Position numbers and translations under genes: made by a program | The notes under the pieces: generated by a model | Database searches by the model: none | What the model was told of the DNA's origin: nothing | Seen by the model: the letters and a program-made list of their open reading frames with translations, nothing else | Shown here: piece after piece, positions 33,601 to 41,473 of the stretch | Layout: each line of letters starts with the position of its first letter | How positions within the stretch are numbered: the stretch's first letter is position 1 | Assembly: GCF_014648075.1 (NCBI RefSeq) | Contig: NZ_BMQK01000015.1 | Span: 1-64,000 of the forward strand | DNA: 64,000 nt | From: Streptomyces ruber | Lineage (GTDB): Bacteria > Actinomycetota > Actinomycetes > Streptomycetales > Streptomycetaceae | Direction of reading: 5' to 3'

Positions 33601-33792
33601 CTGCGCGGACGGCGGGGGCGCACCGCCCCACAGCGCGTCCTTCAGCGACCCCACCGAGACGGCCCGCCCGGGCTCCAGCAGCAGCGCGGCGAACAGGGCG
33701 CACATCTTGCCGCTGCCGACCGGCCGTACGCCGCCGTCGGCGTCGTACAGCACCGGCGGACCCAGCAGTCCGAACCGCAGCCCGTACCGCAT
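30628..33792 (-). CDS. SARP/AfsR-family transcriptional regulator (BTAD, NB-ARC, TPR)
   Basis: This 1054-residue regulator has the AfsR layout: an OmpR-type winged helix (residues 1-95), a bacterial transcriptional activation domain (about 95-255, containing EHPLREAFHRLLMLVLHRTG), an NB-ARC ATPase with Walker A GMAGVGKS and the motif LMVLDDAAHAAQVRPLLP, and C-terminal TPR repeats (about 730-1050: NRGLLLQSLGRYEESEETLRQ, HCNIGYAQLRLGE). Such proteins activate secondary-metabolite or developmental genes, but no biosynthetic cluster is nearby, so it may be a pleiotropic regulator. ATG 33792 precedes the winged helix; GTG 33861 would add 23 residues. Gly/Asp-rich insertions at about 690 are unusual. 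Confidence 0.9.
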   Translation of the reverse strand: MRYGLRFGLLGPPVLYDADGGVRPVGSGKMCALFAALLLEPGRAVSVGSLKDALWGGAPPPSAQASLHNHVTRLRRLLDDPDRLRAVPPGYLLRVGEGELDVRVFERRVAAARSAHADRDWAGTVHETAQALALWRGVPLGGLPEDFGGQAFRQRLEEARLLALELRYEAELGLAGNATHHSGAGTRTGADEGAGPDRLATLAPELAALVAEHPLREAFHRLLMLVLHRTGRQAEALAVHRDLRARLLDELGVEPGPAVRDAHLEILQDEWTGTVIRGSAGSDTAVNGTVVGAGTGGGPAAGADAAAVTGDGRATGDRPRPAQLPAAPAHFTGRSETLAALRDALDIGASPAGRSPAVAVVSGMAGVGKSALALHVAHELAARFPDGQLYVNLHGATPGMTPVGAGQALTTLLRDLGTDPRLIPEHEDAAAALLRSTLAPTRTLMVLDDAAHAAQVRPLLPAGPGCAVIVTSRSPLTALDGARRFPLAPLTDEDSAALLRTVSGRDGLDGAHPLVELSGRLPLALRIVAARLAARRALTPDALAGQLAATDGRLHHLEYDDLSVRRSLAVAHDALRASHREGDRDAALALRRIGALDLPAYGAPLIARLLGTDERRAEAALDRLVDVALLDETTYGRYVPHDLIRDFARELSADGGGNAGGNGDGGGSGDGGGGDDVVGEALHWYADRARQSLIALLPPGYEREERLRPTAGEAPPTDTRPFPSAEAAFAWGDQELPSIVALVRRCARPVTAGTGTGPGAAPSALVPALVRRLFPYLQRSGRLAEMDVLGRLALDVARAMGDDAAEAFALTDRAGLHFLSGRLTEALALNDEGLALWRGLGAVSCIRRCLNNRGLLLQSLGRYEESEETLRQSLELSRQLGDPYGQAVTFSHLGNLLKHTDARAAIEHHRRSLALGEVAGSVLVRHTAHCNIGYAQLRLGEPDNAVRSFEQSLAILGDDEDWGGESQTRLGLVRALRALDRTGRASEECARLLELAERRADQYMAGLARHQWGLLLAGEGRAEEAHAEWEAALRVLDGTDSSVVGKLRDLLAGR

Positions 33793-34069
33793 AGCACCGC
33801 CCGTTGTCCCTCCGCCGGCCTCCGGGCCGTGCCCCACGACGACTTCGCGCCCGTTGGCCACATGTTAGCGATCCGTTGGTGCCGTCTGATGGGATCACCT
33901 CATCGGATCTGGCCCGACGGTGCGCGCGCGAGACGCGTTGTCCGGGGGAGTGTCGCCGCCGCGGCCGGGTCCGGGGCCCGCGGGGTCCCGTTCGGCAGAG
34001 GTGACCGACCGGAACCCTGTACGTCGGCGGGGGTGGGGGCTCACGCGTCGACGAGGGGGGAAAGGGGGC

Positions 34070-34097
34070 GGGGCCTCGCGCGGATGCGCGAGGCCCC
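34070..34097. terminator. Orphan hairpin in the SARP-tRNA interval
   Basis: A perfect 12-bp stem GGGGCCTCGCGC/GCGCGAGGCCCC closes a GGAT loop. It looks like a terminator, but the region 33793-34157 contains no gene that I can support, so what it terminates is unclear. Confidence 0.55.
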
Positions 34098-34157
34098 TCA
34101 TGGCCCCCCGACCCGGCTCCGCCGGCGCGGCATGACGGGAGCCGTTCCTGGCTGATC

Positions 34158-34431
34158 ATGTACATCGCCGTACTGGTCCTGAGCGGAGTGCTGTTCAGCA
34201 CCGTGGCCGGCCGGCCCGGCACTGCGGCCACCGGCGCTCGACATCGTGGAACAACGGCGCCGGATGCTGGACCAGCAGCAGGGTTTCCGCCTGCTGCGCG
34301 TCTTCCTGACCAGCGTGTGGTGCACTGCCGGAACCGCCCACGCCGTGGACGGCTCGTACGGCCTCGCCGTCCTGATGCTGGGCTGCGCGCTGGCCCTACT
34401 CCCTGATCCCGCTCTCCCCGGGCGGCAGTAG
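34158..34431 (+). pseudogene. Small membrane protein gene, apparently frameshifted
   Basis: An ATG at 34158 opens a frame starting MYIAVLVLSGVLFSTVAG, a convincing hydrophobic segment. That frame then degenerates into Arg/Pro-rich sequence. From about 34225 a second frame (+1) continues with ALDIVEQRRRMLDQQQGFR, then a second hydrophobic segment LLRVFLTSVWCTAGTAHAV and GLAVLMLGCALALL, stopping at 34431. Together they read like one roughly 90-residue two-helix membrane protein broken by a single frameshift. No homologue is recognised. A sequencing error or a real mutation would look the same. Confidence 0.4.
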
Positions 34432-34531
34432 CGCCGGCTCGGCACCGTGGAGCAGGCGCTCGGGCGCCGGTCCGAGTCGTCGCCGGCGTGACGTCCCTCC
34501 GCGCATACGCACCGCGCGCCCGACAACAACC

Positions 34532-34566
34532 GAAAGGCCAGGTCACGCACTGCGTGACCTGGCCTT
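34532..34566 (-). terminator. Terminator of tRNA-Thr
   Basis: A perfect 17-bp stem (AAAGGCCAGGTCACGCA and its complement) has a one-base centre. It lies 8 bases beyond the 3' end of the tRNA and is followed by a short run of A on the plus strand (U on the transcript). Confidence 0.8.
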
Positions 34567-34573
34567 TTCCGAA

Positions 34574-34647
34574 AGCCGCCTTCGGGATTCGAACCCGAGA
34601 CCTACGCATTACGAGTGCGTTGCTCTGGCCATCTGAGCTAAGGCGGC
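34574..34647 (-). tRNA. tRNA-Thr(CGT)
   Basis: Read on the minus strand, the acceptor stem GCCGCCT pairs with AGGCGGC. The D-arm AGCTCAGATGGCCAGAGC follows, then the anticodon stem ACGCA/TGCGT with loop CTCGTAA (anticodon CGT, reading ACG). The T-arm contains GGTTCGAATCC. No CCA is encoded, as is common in Streptomyces. The tRNA sits at the join between the two conserved gene blocks of this window. Confidence 0.95.
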
Positions 34648-34770
34648 GCGCTGTCCGCACTATGGTGCGATCAGCAACATCGGTAAGTCTACACAGTTTC
34701 CCGAGCGCTCCCTACCAACCACCGATCAACCACCGGCCGACCGCCGGGACGCCCACGGTCCGGTCCCGGT

Positions 34771-36480
34771 TCACTGCTGCGAGCAGCGTTTCCCCTCGGC
34801 CGGGGGCGTGCCCCGCAGGAGGTAGGCGTTGATCGCCGAGTCGACGCAGTCGTTGCCGCGGCCGTACGCCGTGTGACCGTCCCCCTCGTACGTGAGCAGC
34901 CGGCCGGAGGACAGCTGGGAGGCCAGCGACCTGGCCCAGCCGTACGGGGTCGCCGGGTCGCGGGTGGTGCCGACCACGACGATCGGGGCCGCGCCCTCCG
35001 CCTCGATGCGGTGCGGTGCGCCCGTGGCCCGCACGGGCCAGTACGCGCAGTTCAGGGTGGCCCAGGCGAGGCCCCTGCCGAAGGTCGGGGAGACTTTCTC
35101 GAAGGCGGGCAGCGCCTTCTCGACCTGCGCGGGGCCCGAGAAGGGTGCCGGGAGGTCGAGGCAGTTCACGGCCGCGTTGGCGGACATCAGATTCGAGTAC
35201 CGGCCGTCCGGGTCGCGCTCGTAGTAGCCGTCCGAGAGGGCGAGGAGGCCCGCGCCGTCCCCGTCGTCCATGGCCTCCGTCAGGGCCTGCCGCAGATCGG
35301 GCCACGTGCCCTCGTCGTACATCGCCGCGATCACGCCCATGGTGGCCAGGGACTCGCCCAGCTCGCGGCCGTCCGGGTCCCCGGTCGTCAGGGGCCGCTC
35401 GTCGAGCCGCCGGAGGAAGGCCCGGAGGGCGCCGCCGGCCCGGGCGGCGCCGGTGCCCCGCTCGCCGAGGGGGCAGTCGGTCCGCCGCACGCAGTCCTCG
35501 GCGAACGACCGGAACGCCGTCTCGAAACCGGCCGCCTGGTCCTCGTTCAGCCGCAGGGCGGTCAGGCTCGGGTCCATCGCGCCGTCCAGGACCAGCCGCC
35601 CGACGCGCCCCGGGAACAGCCCGGCGTACGTCGCGCCCAGGAACGTCCCGTACGACGCCCCCACGTACGTCAGCTTCTCGTCGCCCAGCGCCGCGCGCAG
35701 CACGTCCATGTCCCGGGCCGCCTCGACCGTGGAGACATGGCCCAGCAGCCGTGACGAACGCGTCGCGCAGCCGTCCGCGAACCGGCGCAGCGAGGCGACC
35801 AGCTCACCCGTCTCCCGCTCGTCGTCGGGGGTGGGGTCGGTCTGCGTGTACGCGTCCATGCCGGGGCCGGTGAGGCATTCGACCGGTTCGCTGCCCGCGA
35901 CGCCGCGTGGGTCGACGGCCACCATGTCGTAGCGTGCGCGGACCGCCTGCGGATAGCCGAGGGCGGCGTACGACTCCAGGTACTCGACCGCCGAGCCGCC
36001 CGGACCACCCGGGTTGACCAGCAGCGAGCCGAGCCGTCCGCCGGGGCCGGTCGCCTTCCTGCGGGCCACCGCCAGCCGGACGTCGCCCGCCTCGGGCTTC
36101 GCGTAGTCGAGGGGGGCCCGGATCGTGGCGCACTGGAAACCCGGTCCCACGCAGTCGCGCCAGGCCGGCTTCTGCCGGTAGTACGTGGTCAGCGCCGCCG
36201 GGACCGTGCGTGGCAGCGGCTGCAGCGCGGCGGCATGCTTCGCCGAGGGCGCCGGGGCCGCGTCCGGACCCTCGTGCGTGCAGGCGGGCACGAGCAGCGC
36301 GAGCGCCGCGGCCAGGATCGTGCCCGTACCGCCGCGCCGACGGCCGCTCCTGCGGATGCGCCGGCCGCCGCCGGCCGCCGCCTGGTCGGGGCCGGCCGGG
36401 CCACCGGCACCGGAGCCGGAGGTCCGGTCGTCACCGGACGTGTGGCCGGGTGCCGGCCGGGAGGTGCGCCAGTTGTGCAT
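34771..36480 (-). CDS. Secreted alpha/beta hydrolase, tripeptidyl aminopeptidase type (lipoprotein)
   Basis: This 569-residue exported serine hydrolase resembles Streptomyces tripeptidyl aminopeptidases and SlpD/E-type proteases. After a long basic, Gly/Arg-rich leader, a hydrophobic stretch (about 53-65) ends in VPAC, a lipobox-like sequence. The catalytic triad is visible as Ser in GASYGTFLG, Asp in VVGTTRDPATP and His in GDGHTAYG. LLVNPGGPGGSA gives the oxyanion region. The C-terminal domain with paired cysteines (NDCVDSAINAYLLRG and KRCSQQ) is typical of the family. It probably cleaves peptides outside the cell. The start ATG 36480 may be too far upstream. Confidence 0.9.
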   Translation of the reverse strand: MHNWRTSRPAPGHTSGDDRTSGSGAGGPAGPDQAAAGGGRRIRRSGRRRGGTGTILAAALALLVPACTHEGPDAAPAPSAKHAAALQPLPRTVPAALTTYYRQKPAWRDCVGPGFQCATIRAPLDYAKPEAGDVRLAVARRKATGPGGRLGSLLVNPGGPGGSAVEYLESYAALGYPQAVRARYDMVAVDPRGVAGSEPVECLTGPGMDAYTQTDPTPDDERETGELVASLRRFADGCATRSSRLLGHVSTVEAARDMDVLRAALGDEKLTYVGASYGTFLGATYAGLFPGRVGRLVLDGAMDPSLTALRLNEDQAAGFETAFRSFAEDCVRRTDCPLGERGTGAARAGGALRAFLRRLDERPLTTGDPDGRELGESLATMGVIAAMYDEGTWPDLRQALTEAMDDGDGAGLLALSDGYYERDPDGRYSNLMSANAAVNCLDLPAPFSGPAQVEKALPAFEKVSPTFGRGLAWATLNCAYWPVRATGAPHRIEAEGAAPIVVVGTTRDPATPYGWARSLASQLSSGRLLTYEGDGHTAYGRGNDCVDSAINAYLLRGTPPAEGKRCSQQ

Positions 36481-36556
36481 TGCGCGAGCGTAACGCTGGG
36501 CGACCGGATGGTCACCATCGGCGAGGGGTGAGCGGGAGCTCGTACGAGTGACGAGG

Positions 36557-37762
36557 TCACCCGGCCCGCAGCGCCATGGTCATCGCCTCCACGGCCAGCA
36601 GGGGGGCGACATTGCGGTCCAGGGCGGCTCGGCAGGCGGCGATCGCGTCGATGCGGCGCAGCGTCGACTCCGGCGTCGTGCCGCGCGCGAGGCGCTCCAG
36701 CGTGTCCTGGACCTCGGTGTTCGCCAGGGCGACGTGCGAGCCGAGCTGAAGGGCGAGGACGTCGCGGTAGAAGCCGGTGAGGTCGGTGAGGGCCAGGTCG
36801 AGGCTGTCCCGCTGGGCGCGCGTCCGCCGACGCTTCTGCTTGTCCTCCAGCTCCTTCATGACGCCCGCGGTACCGCGCGGCATCCGTCCGCCCTGGGCGG
36901 CGCCCAGCGCCGCCTTCAGCTCCTCGGTCTCCTTGGTGTCGATCTCCTCGGCGAGCTGCTTGGACTCCTCCGTGGCGGCGTCGACCAGCTCCTGGGCCGC
37001 CTTGAGGCAGCCGCCGACGTCCTCGACGCGCAGCGGCAGCCTGAGCACGGCGGCCCGGCGCTCACGCGCGCGGGGGTCGGTGGCCAGCCGTCGGGCCTGG
37101 TCGATGTGCCCCTGGGTGGCACGGGCCGCCGCCAGGGCCGCGTCCGGCTCGATGCCCTCGCGGCGGACCAGCATGTCGGCGACGGCCTCGACCGAGGGGG
37201 TCAGCAGGCTGACATGGCGGCAGCGCGAGCGGATCGTCGGCAGGACGTCGTCCAGGGACGGCGCGCACAGCAGCCAGACCGTGCGGGGGGCGGGTTCCTC
37301 CACGGCCTTCAGCACGGCGTTGGCCGACTTCTCGTTCAGCCGCTCGGCGTCCTGGACGAGGATGACCTGCCAACGGCCGTTCGCCGGCGAGGTGAAGGAC
37401 TTGCGGACGGTGTCCCGCATGGCGTCCACGAGGATCTGGGAACCCACGGCGGCGACCGTGGTGACGTCCGCGTGCGTGCCCACCAGCGTCGTGTGGCAGC
37501 CGTCGCAGAAGCCGCAGCCGGGAGCGCCGCCGAGCGCACGGTCCGGGCTCACGCACTGGAGAGCCGCCGCGAAGGCCCGGGCGGCCGTGAGGTGCCCCGC
37601 CCCGGGCGGCCCCGTGAACAGCCACGCGTGGGTCATCTTCGACACCTCGGGCGGCGGCGCGCCGGCCGCGGCCGCGGTGACGATCGCGTCGGCGTCCCGG
37701 GCGGCCGCGTCGAGCTGCGCGCTCAGCCTCTCCTGACCCACCAGGTCGTCCCACACGGGCAT
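36557..37762 (-). CDS. holB: DNA polymerase III subunit delta'
   Basis: This 401-residue clamp-loader subunit begins VWDDLVGQERLSAQL and has the AAA+ fold with zinc-module cysteines (CGFCDGC). The Walker A equivalent is GPPGAGHLT with His replacing Lys, consistent with delta' being the non-ATPase member of the loader. The SRC arginine-finger motif is intact (TIRSRCRHV). A basic and acidic insert around 285-330 (EEIDTKETEELKAALG, then KQKRRRTRAQRD) is typical of actinobacterial forms. ATG 37762 is chosen as the conserved start. It lies downstream of the tmk fusion gene on the same strand, 120 bases away. Confidence 0.93.
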   Translation of the reverse strand: MPVWDDLVGQERLSAQLDAAARDADAIVTAAAAGAPPPEVSKMTHAWLFTGPPGAGHLTAARAFAAALQCVSPDRALGGAPGCGFCDGCHTTLVGTHADVTTVAAVGSQILVDAMRDTVRKSFTSPANGRWQVILVQDAERLNEKSANAVLKAVEEPAPRTVWLLCAPSLDDVLPTIRSRCRHVSLLTPSVEAVADMLVRREGIEPDAALAAARATQGHIDQARRLATDPRARERRAAVLRLPLRVEDVGGCLKAAQELVDAATEESKQLAEEIDTKETEELKAALGAAQGGRMPRGTAGVMKELEDKQKRRRTRAQRDSLDLALTDLTGFYRDVLALQLGSHVALANTEVQDTLERLARGTTPESTLRRIDAIAACRAALDRNVAPLLAVEAMTMALRAG

Positions 37763-37882
37763 GCGGTACCGCCCTTCCGTCACACTGTGCCCTGCCGTGA
37801 CCCATTGTGCGGGAGCCCACTGACAACCGGGCACGGCCTGCGCGCCGGCCGCCCGCGGCGGTGCCGCCGGGGGCCGGGCGGG

Positions 37883-40800
37883 TCAGCGGCGCCTGCCGTC
37901 CCGCCCCCGGCCGCGGTCCCCGCCGCGCCCGTCGTCCCACCGGCCGTCGCCGTGGTCCTCGTGGGGTCCCAGCAGCTCGTCCGCCAGGGTCGGCAGGTCG
38001 TCCAGCGGGGTCTCCTCGGCCCAGTCGGACCGGGGGCGGCGGCGCGGGGTGCCGTCGGCATCCATCTGGGGCAGCTCGCGCGTGCGCTCCTCCGGCCGCT
38101 CGGCGGGCTGCCGCTCGAAGGTCCGTGGCTCGTCGTCCCGGAAGTACCCGGCCGGCACCCGGTCCACGGGCTCACCGGGGCCGTCGCCCGGGAGGGTGCC
38201 GCCCGCCAGGCCGTCCCGCACGGGAGGCAGCACGGCCGTCTCGTCGGCCGCCCCCGGATGCACCGGCAGCTGCGGGAGCTCGGCGGTCGTCTCCGCGTCC
38301 GGCGCGCCGTGGCGCACCGGCGGCAGCACGGCCGTCTCGTCCGCGGGTCCGTTCGGCGTGTTCACCGGCGTCACCACCGGCGTGGCCACGGTCGCCGTGC
38401 TGTCCGGTGCGGGAACCGGCTCCTCCTCGGTGACCCCCGCGCCGCTCGCCCCGACGGACCTGCCCGGCCCGCCCGGCCCCGAAGCCGCGCGGGCCGCGTC
38501 CTCGGCGGCGTCCCGCTTCTCGAGGGAGATCCTCGGGGCCCCGGACCTTCCCGCCCGGCCGGCCGACGCGCCGCCACCGAGCGTCCCCGTCCCGCCCGAA
38601 GCGGCGGCCGACGCCGCGGCGGCAGCCGCCGCCTCCGCCGCTCTCCGCGCCTCCTCGGCGCGGAGCAGCGCCTCCTCGGCCTTCCGCTGCTTCTCCAGGC
38701 GCCGTGCCTCGGCCTCGGCGCGCAGCCGTTCCTCCTCGGCGGCCTGCCGGCGGCGGCGCTCCTCCTCGGCCTTGCGCCGCGCCTCCTCCTCGGCCCGGGC
38801 CCTCTCCTCGGCGAGCAGCCGTGCCCGCTCCTCCTCGGCCTTGCGGCGCGCCTCCTCGGCCCGCTGCCGGGCCTCCTCCGCCTGCCGCTCGGCCTCGCGC
38901 CGCTGGGCCTCCTCCAGCTCGCGCCGCTTGCGCTCCTCCTCCTCGGCGCGGAGCCGCGCGAGCTGTTCCTGCCGCTCGCGCTCCAGCCGCTCCTCCTCCG
39001 CCTTGCGGGCGGCCTCCTCCTCGGCCCTGCGGCGCGCCTCCTCCTCGGCCCTGCGCCGGGCCTCCTCCTGCGCCTTCACCTCGGCCTCGGAGAGCGGCAG
39101 CATCATGTCGAGCCGGTGCCGGACGACGGTGGTGACCGCCTCGGGCTCCTGGCCCGCGTCCACGACCAGGTAACGCCCGGGGTCGGCCGCGGCCAGCGTG
39201 AGGAAACCGGACCGCACGCGCGCGTGGAACTCGGCCGGCTCCGACTCCAGCCGGTCCGGCGCCTCCGTGAACCGCTCGCGCGCGGTCTCCGGCTCCACGT
39301 CCAGCAGTACGGTCAGATGCGGCACCAGTCCGTCGGTCGCCCACCGCGAGATGCGGGCGATCTCGGTCGGCGACAGGTCGCGGCCCGCGCCCTGGTACGC
39401 CACGGACGAGTCGATGTACCGGTCCGAGATCACGACGGCGCCGCGCTCCAGGGCGGGCCGGACGACCGTGTCGACGTGCTCGGCGCGGTCGGCCGCGTAC
39501 AGCAGCGCCTCCGCGCGGTGCGACAGCCCGGCCGAGGAGACGTCCAGGAGGATCGAGCGCAGCCGCTTGCCCACGGGCGTGGCCCCGGGCTCGCGCGTCA
39601 GCACGACCTCGTGCCCCTTGCCCCGGATCCACTCGGCGAGCGCCTCGGCCTGGGTGGACTTGCCGGCGCCGTCACCGCCCTCGAGCGCGATGAAGAAGCC
39701 GGACGTCGCGGGCGCGTCCGCCGGTTCGTCCCCGCCGCGCAGCGCGTCCCGCAGGTCGTGCCGGAGCGGTACGCCGGACCGGTCGTCCACCTTGGCGAGC
39801 ACCAGCGCGGCCACCGGCAGCAGCAGCGCGCCCACGAGCATCAGCGTGAACGCGGCGCCACCGTGGTCGAACACGAACCGGCCGTTCTCCAGCCGGTGCG
39901 GCCCGATCAGCGCCGCCAGCAGGGGGGCGATCAGGATGCCGAGCGCCACGGAGACCCGTACCGCCGCGTGCAGGTGCCCGGTCGTCCGCGCCCGGCGGGC
40001 GTCCTCGGTCTCCTGGTCGAGGAGCGTGTGCCCGGTGTTCGCGGCGATGCCCGCGCCCGCTCCGGCGAACCCGAAGGCCAGCACGACGCTGGTGACGTCC
40101 GGCACGAGCCCGGCGGCCAGCAGCGCCACGCCCGTGAAGGCGACGGCGAGCGCGAGCAGCCGGCGCCGCGAGAGGGACGGCAGCACCGAGGGCGCCGTGC
40201 GGATACCGGCGACCACGCCTCCCGTCAGGGCGACGACCAGCAGCCCGTACAGCACCGGTCCGCCGCCCAGGTCCCGCGCGTGCAGCACGGCGACCGCGAC
40301 GGACGCGGCGACCGCGGCGGCGACGGCCGTGCAGGCGAGCACCAGGATCGGGATCGCGCCGGTACGGCCCTTGCTCCCGCCGGCGGCCGCGCGGGGACGG
40401 CGCAGCCCCTCCAACGGCGACCGCGCGCGCGGGGTGCGCGTTTCGGGCAGTTCGAGGGAGACGACGACCGACAGCGAGGCGGCGAACAGTCCCGCGGCGA
40501 CGTACGACGCGAGCGCCGCCTGGTGCCGGCCGAACCACTCGATGCCGACGCCCAGCAGGTTGTTGAGCAGCGACACCACGACGAGGGCCGCGCCCGCGAG
40601 GGGCACCGCCACGAAGCCCGTGCGCAGGGACAGGCGCCGCAGCGCGTCCATGTGGTCCGGCAGCGGGCGTACGGTCGCGCCCTCGGGCGGCGGCGCGGGC
40701 AGCAGGGCGGGCGCCGCGCTCTCCCTGCACACCGTCCAGAAGCGCTCGGCGACACCGGCCACGAAGGCGGTCACCAGGAGGATCGCGAGCGCGTTGCCCG

Positions 40801-41224
40801 GCGTCCAGTCGATCCACAGCGGCGCCACGATCAGCAGCGCGGCCCGCAGGCCGTCCGTGGCGACCATGGTCCAGCGCCGGTCGAGCGGCCCCTCCGGGGA
40901 GGTGAGCGACGTGAGCGGACCGAGGAGCACGGCCCCGAAGAGCAGCGTCGCCAGCACCCGCACGCCGAAGACGGCCGCGACCGTGAAGGCGACGCCCCGG
41001 TATCCGCCACCGAAGGAGCCCTCGGCGATGGCCGCCTGGAAGGCGAGGAGCACGAGGACGAGCAGCGCGAGGACGTCGCCCGCACTGTGCACGAGTTGCG
41101 CGCTCCACAGCCGCCTGAGCTGCGGCCGGCGCAGCAGGGCATGGACGGCGCGCTCACGGGAGTCCGCGACAAGCGCGTCGTCGGAGGCCGGGTGGGGGGC
41201 CGTGGGCTGCTCGGCTCGCGTCAT
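37883..41224 (-). CDS. tmk: MFS-like membrane domain fused to thymidylate kinase
   Basis: This 1113-residue protein has three parts. Residues 35-480 form a major-facilitator-like membrane domain with about 12 hydrophobic helices. Residues 508-715 are a complete dTMP kinase: P-loop GGDGAGKST at 516-524, LTREPGATPVGKRLR, DRYIDSSVAYQG with catalytic DR at 601-602, and a LID segment. Residues about 715-870 form an almost uninterrupted Glu/Arg/Ala helix likely to be a single alpha-helix, and the remainder is disordered with two ADETAVLPPVR repeats. dTMP kinase makes dTDP for DNA synthesis. The fusion tethers it to the membrane. It sits between topA and holB. Confidence 0.9.
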   Translation of the reverse strand: MTRAEQPTAPHPASDDALVADSRERAVHALLRRPQLRRLWSAQLVHSAGDVLALLVLVLLAFQAAIAEGSFGGGYRGVAFTVAAVFGVRVLATLLFGAVLLGPLTSLTSPEGPLDRRWTMVATDGLRAALLIVAPLWIDWTPGNALAILLVTAFVAGVAERFWTVCRESAAPALLPAPPPEGATVRPLPDHMDALRRLSLRTGFVAVPLAGAALVVVSLLNNLLGVGIEWFGRHQAALASYVAAGLFAASLSVVVSLELPETRTPRARSPLEGLRRPRAAAGGSKGRTGAIPILVLACTAVAAAVAASVAVAVLHARDLGGGPVLYGLLVVALTGGVVAGIRTAPSVLPSLSRRRLLALAVAFTGVALLAAGLVPDVTSVVLAFGFAGAGAGIAANTGHTLLDQETEDARRARTTGHLHAAVRVSVALGILIAPLLAALIGPHRLENGRFVFDHGGAAFTLMLVGALLLPVAALVLAKVDDRSGVPLRHDLRDALRGGDEPADAPATSGFFIALEGGDGAGKSTQAEALAEWIRGKGHEVVLTREPGATPVGKRLRSILLDVSSAGLSHRAEALLYAADRAEHVDTVVRPALERGAVVISDRYIDSSVAYQGAGRDLSPTEIARISRWATDGLVPHLTVLLDVEPETARERFTEAPDRLESEPAEFHARVRSGFLTLAAADPGRYLVVDAGQEPEAVTTVVRHRLDMMLPLSEAEVKAQEEARRRAEEEARRRAEEEAARKAEEERLERERQEQLARLRAEEEERKRRELEEAQRREAERQAEEARQRAEEARRKAEEERARLLAEERARAEEEARRKAEEERRRRQAAEEERLRAEAEARRLEKQRKAEEALLRAEEARRAAEAAAAAAASAAASGGTGTLGGGASAGRAGRSGAPRISLEKRDAAEDAARAASGPGGPGRSVGASGAGVTEEEPVPAPDSTATVATPVVTPVNTPNGPADETAVLPPVRHGAPDAETTAELPQLPVHPGAADETAVLPPVRDGLAGGTLPGDGPGEPVDRVPAGYFRDDEPRTFERQPAERPEERTRELPQMDADGTPRRRPRSDWAEETPLDDLPTLADELLGPHEDHGDGRWDDGRGGDRGRGRDGRRR

Positions 41225-41448
41225 GCGTTCAGCCTATCCGGAGCCGCTGACACCCCGAGGAGACAGCCCGTACGCGCGCACGCCCCCACACAAGTACGGA
41301 TCTTCACACCTGGTGACGCCGCCGCACCCGGCGCATGAATCTCCCGTGGAGCGATCGTGAAGAATCCCGCGGGGGCTGCCCGCACGGTGAGAGCGCCCGG
41401 GGAGGAACGGCGCCGTCAGCGCCGTCCCTTCCCGGAGGCCGCCGTGAC

Positions 41449-41466
41449 GCCGCTCCCGGGAGCGGC
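41449..41466 (-). terminator. Palindrome just after topA
   Basis: GCCGCTCCC-GGGAGCGGC is a perfect 18-bp palindrome starting 8 bases beyond the topA stop. It probably ends topA transcription; the 249-base gap to tmk also holds the tmk promoter, which I cannot pinpoint. Confidence 0.6.
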
Positions 41467-41473
41467 CCGGCCC

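Noticed and set aside
30628..33792. SARP regulator as marker of a biosynthetic gene cluster
   Set aside because: Neighbouring genes are core housekeeping or regulatory genes; there are no polyketide, peptide or terpene enzymes in the window.
36557..37762. Missing Walker A lysine in DNA polymerase III delta' as an anomaly
   Set aside because: Delta' is the non-ATPase subunit of the clamp loader and commonly lacks it.
36548..41338. Plus-strand open frame of almost 1600 codons
   Set aside because: It is antisense to holB and tmk; the composition is that expected from G+C-rich complement and no motif is seen.
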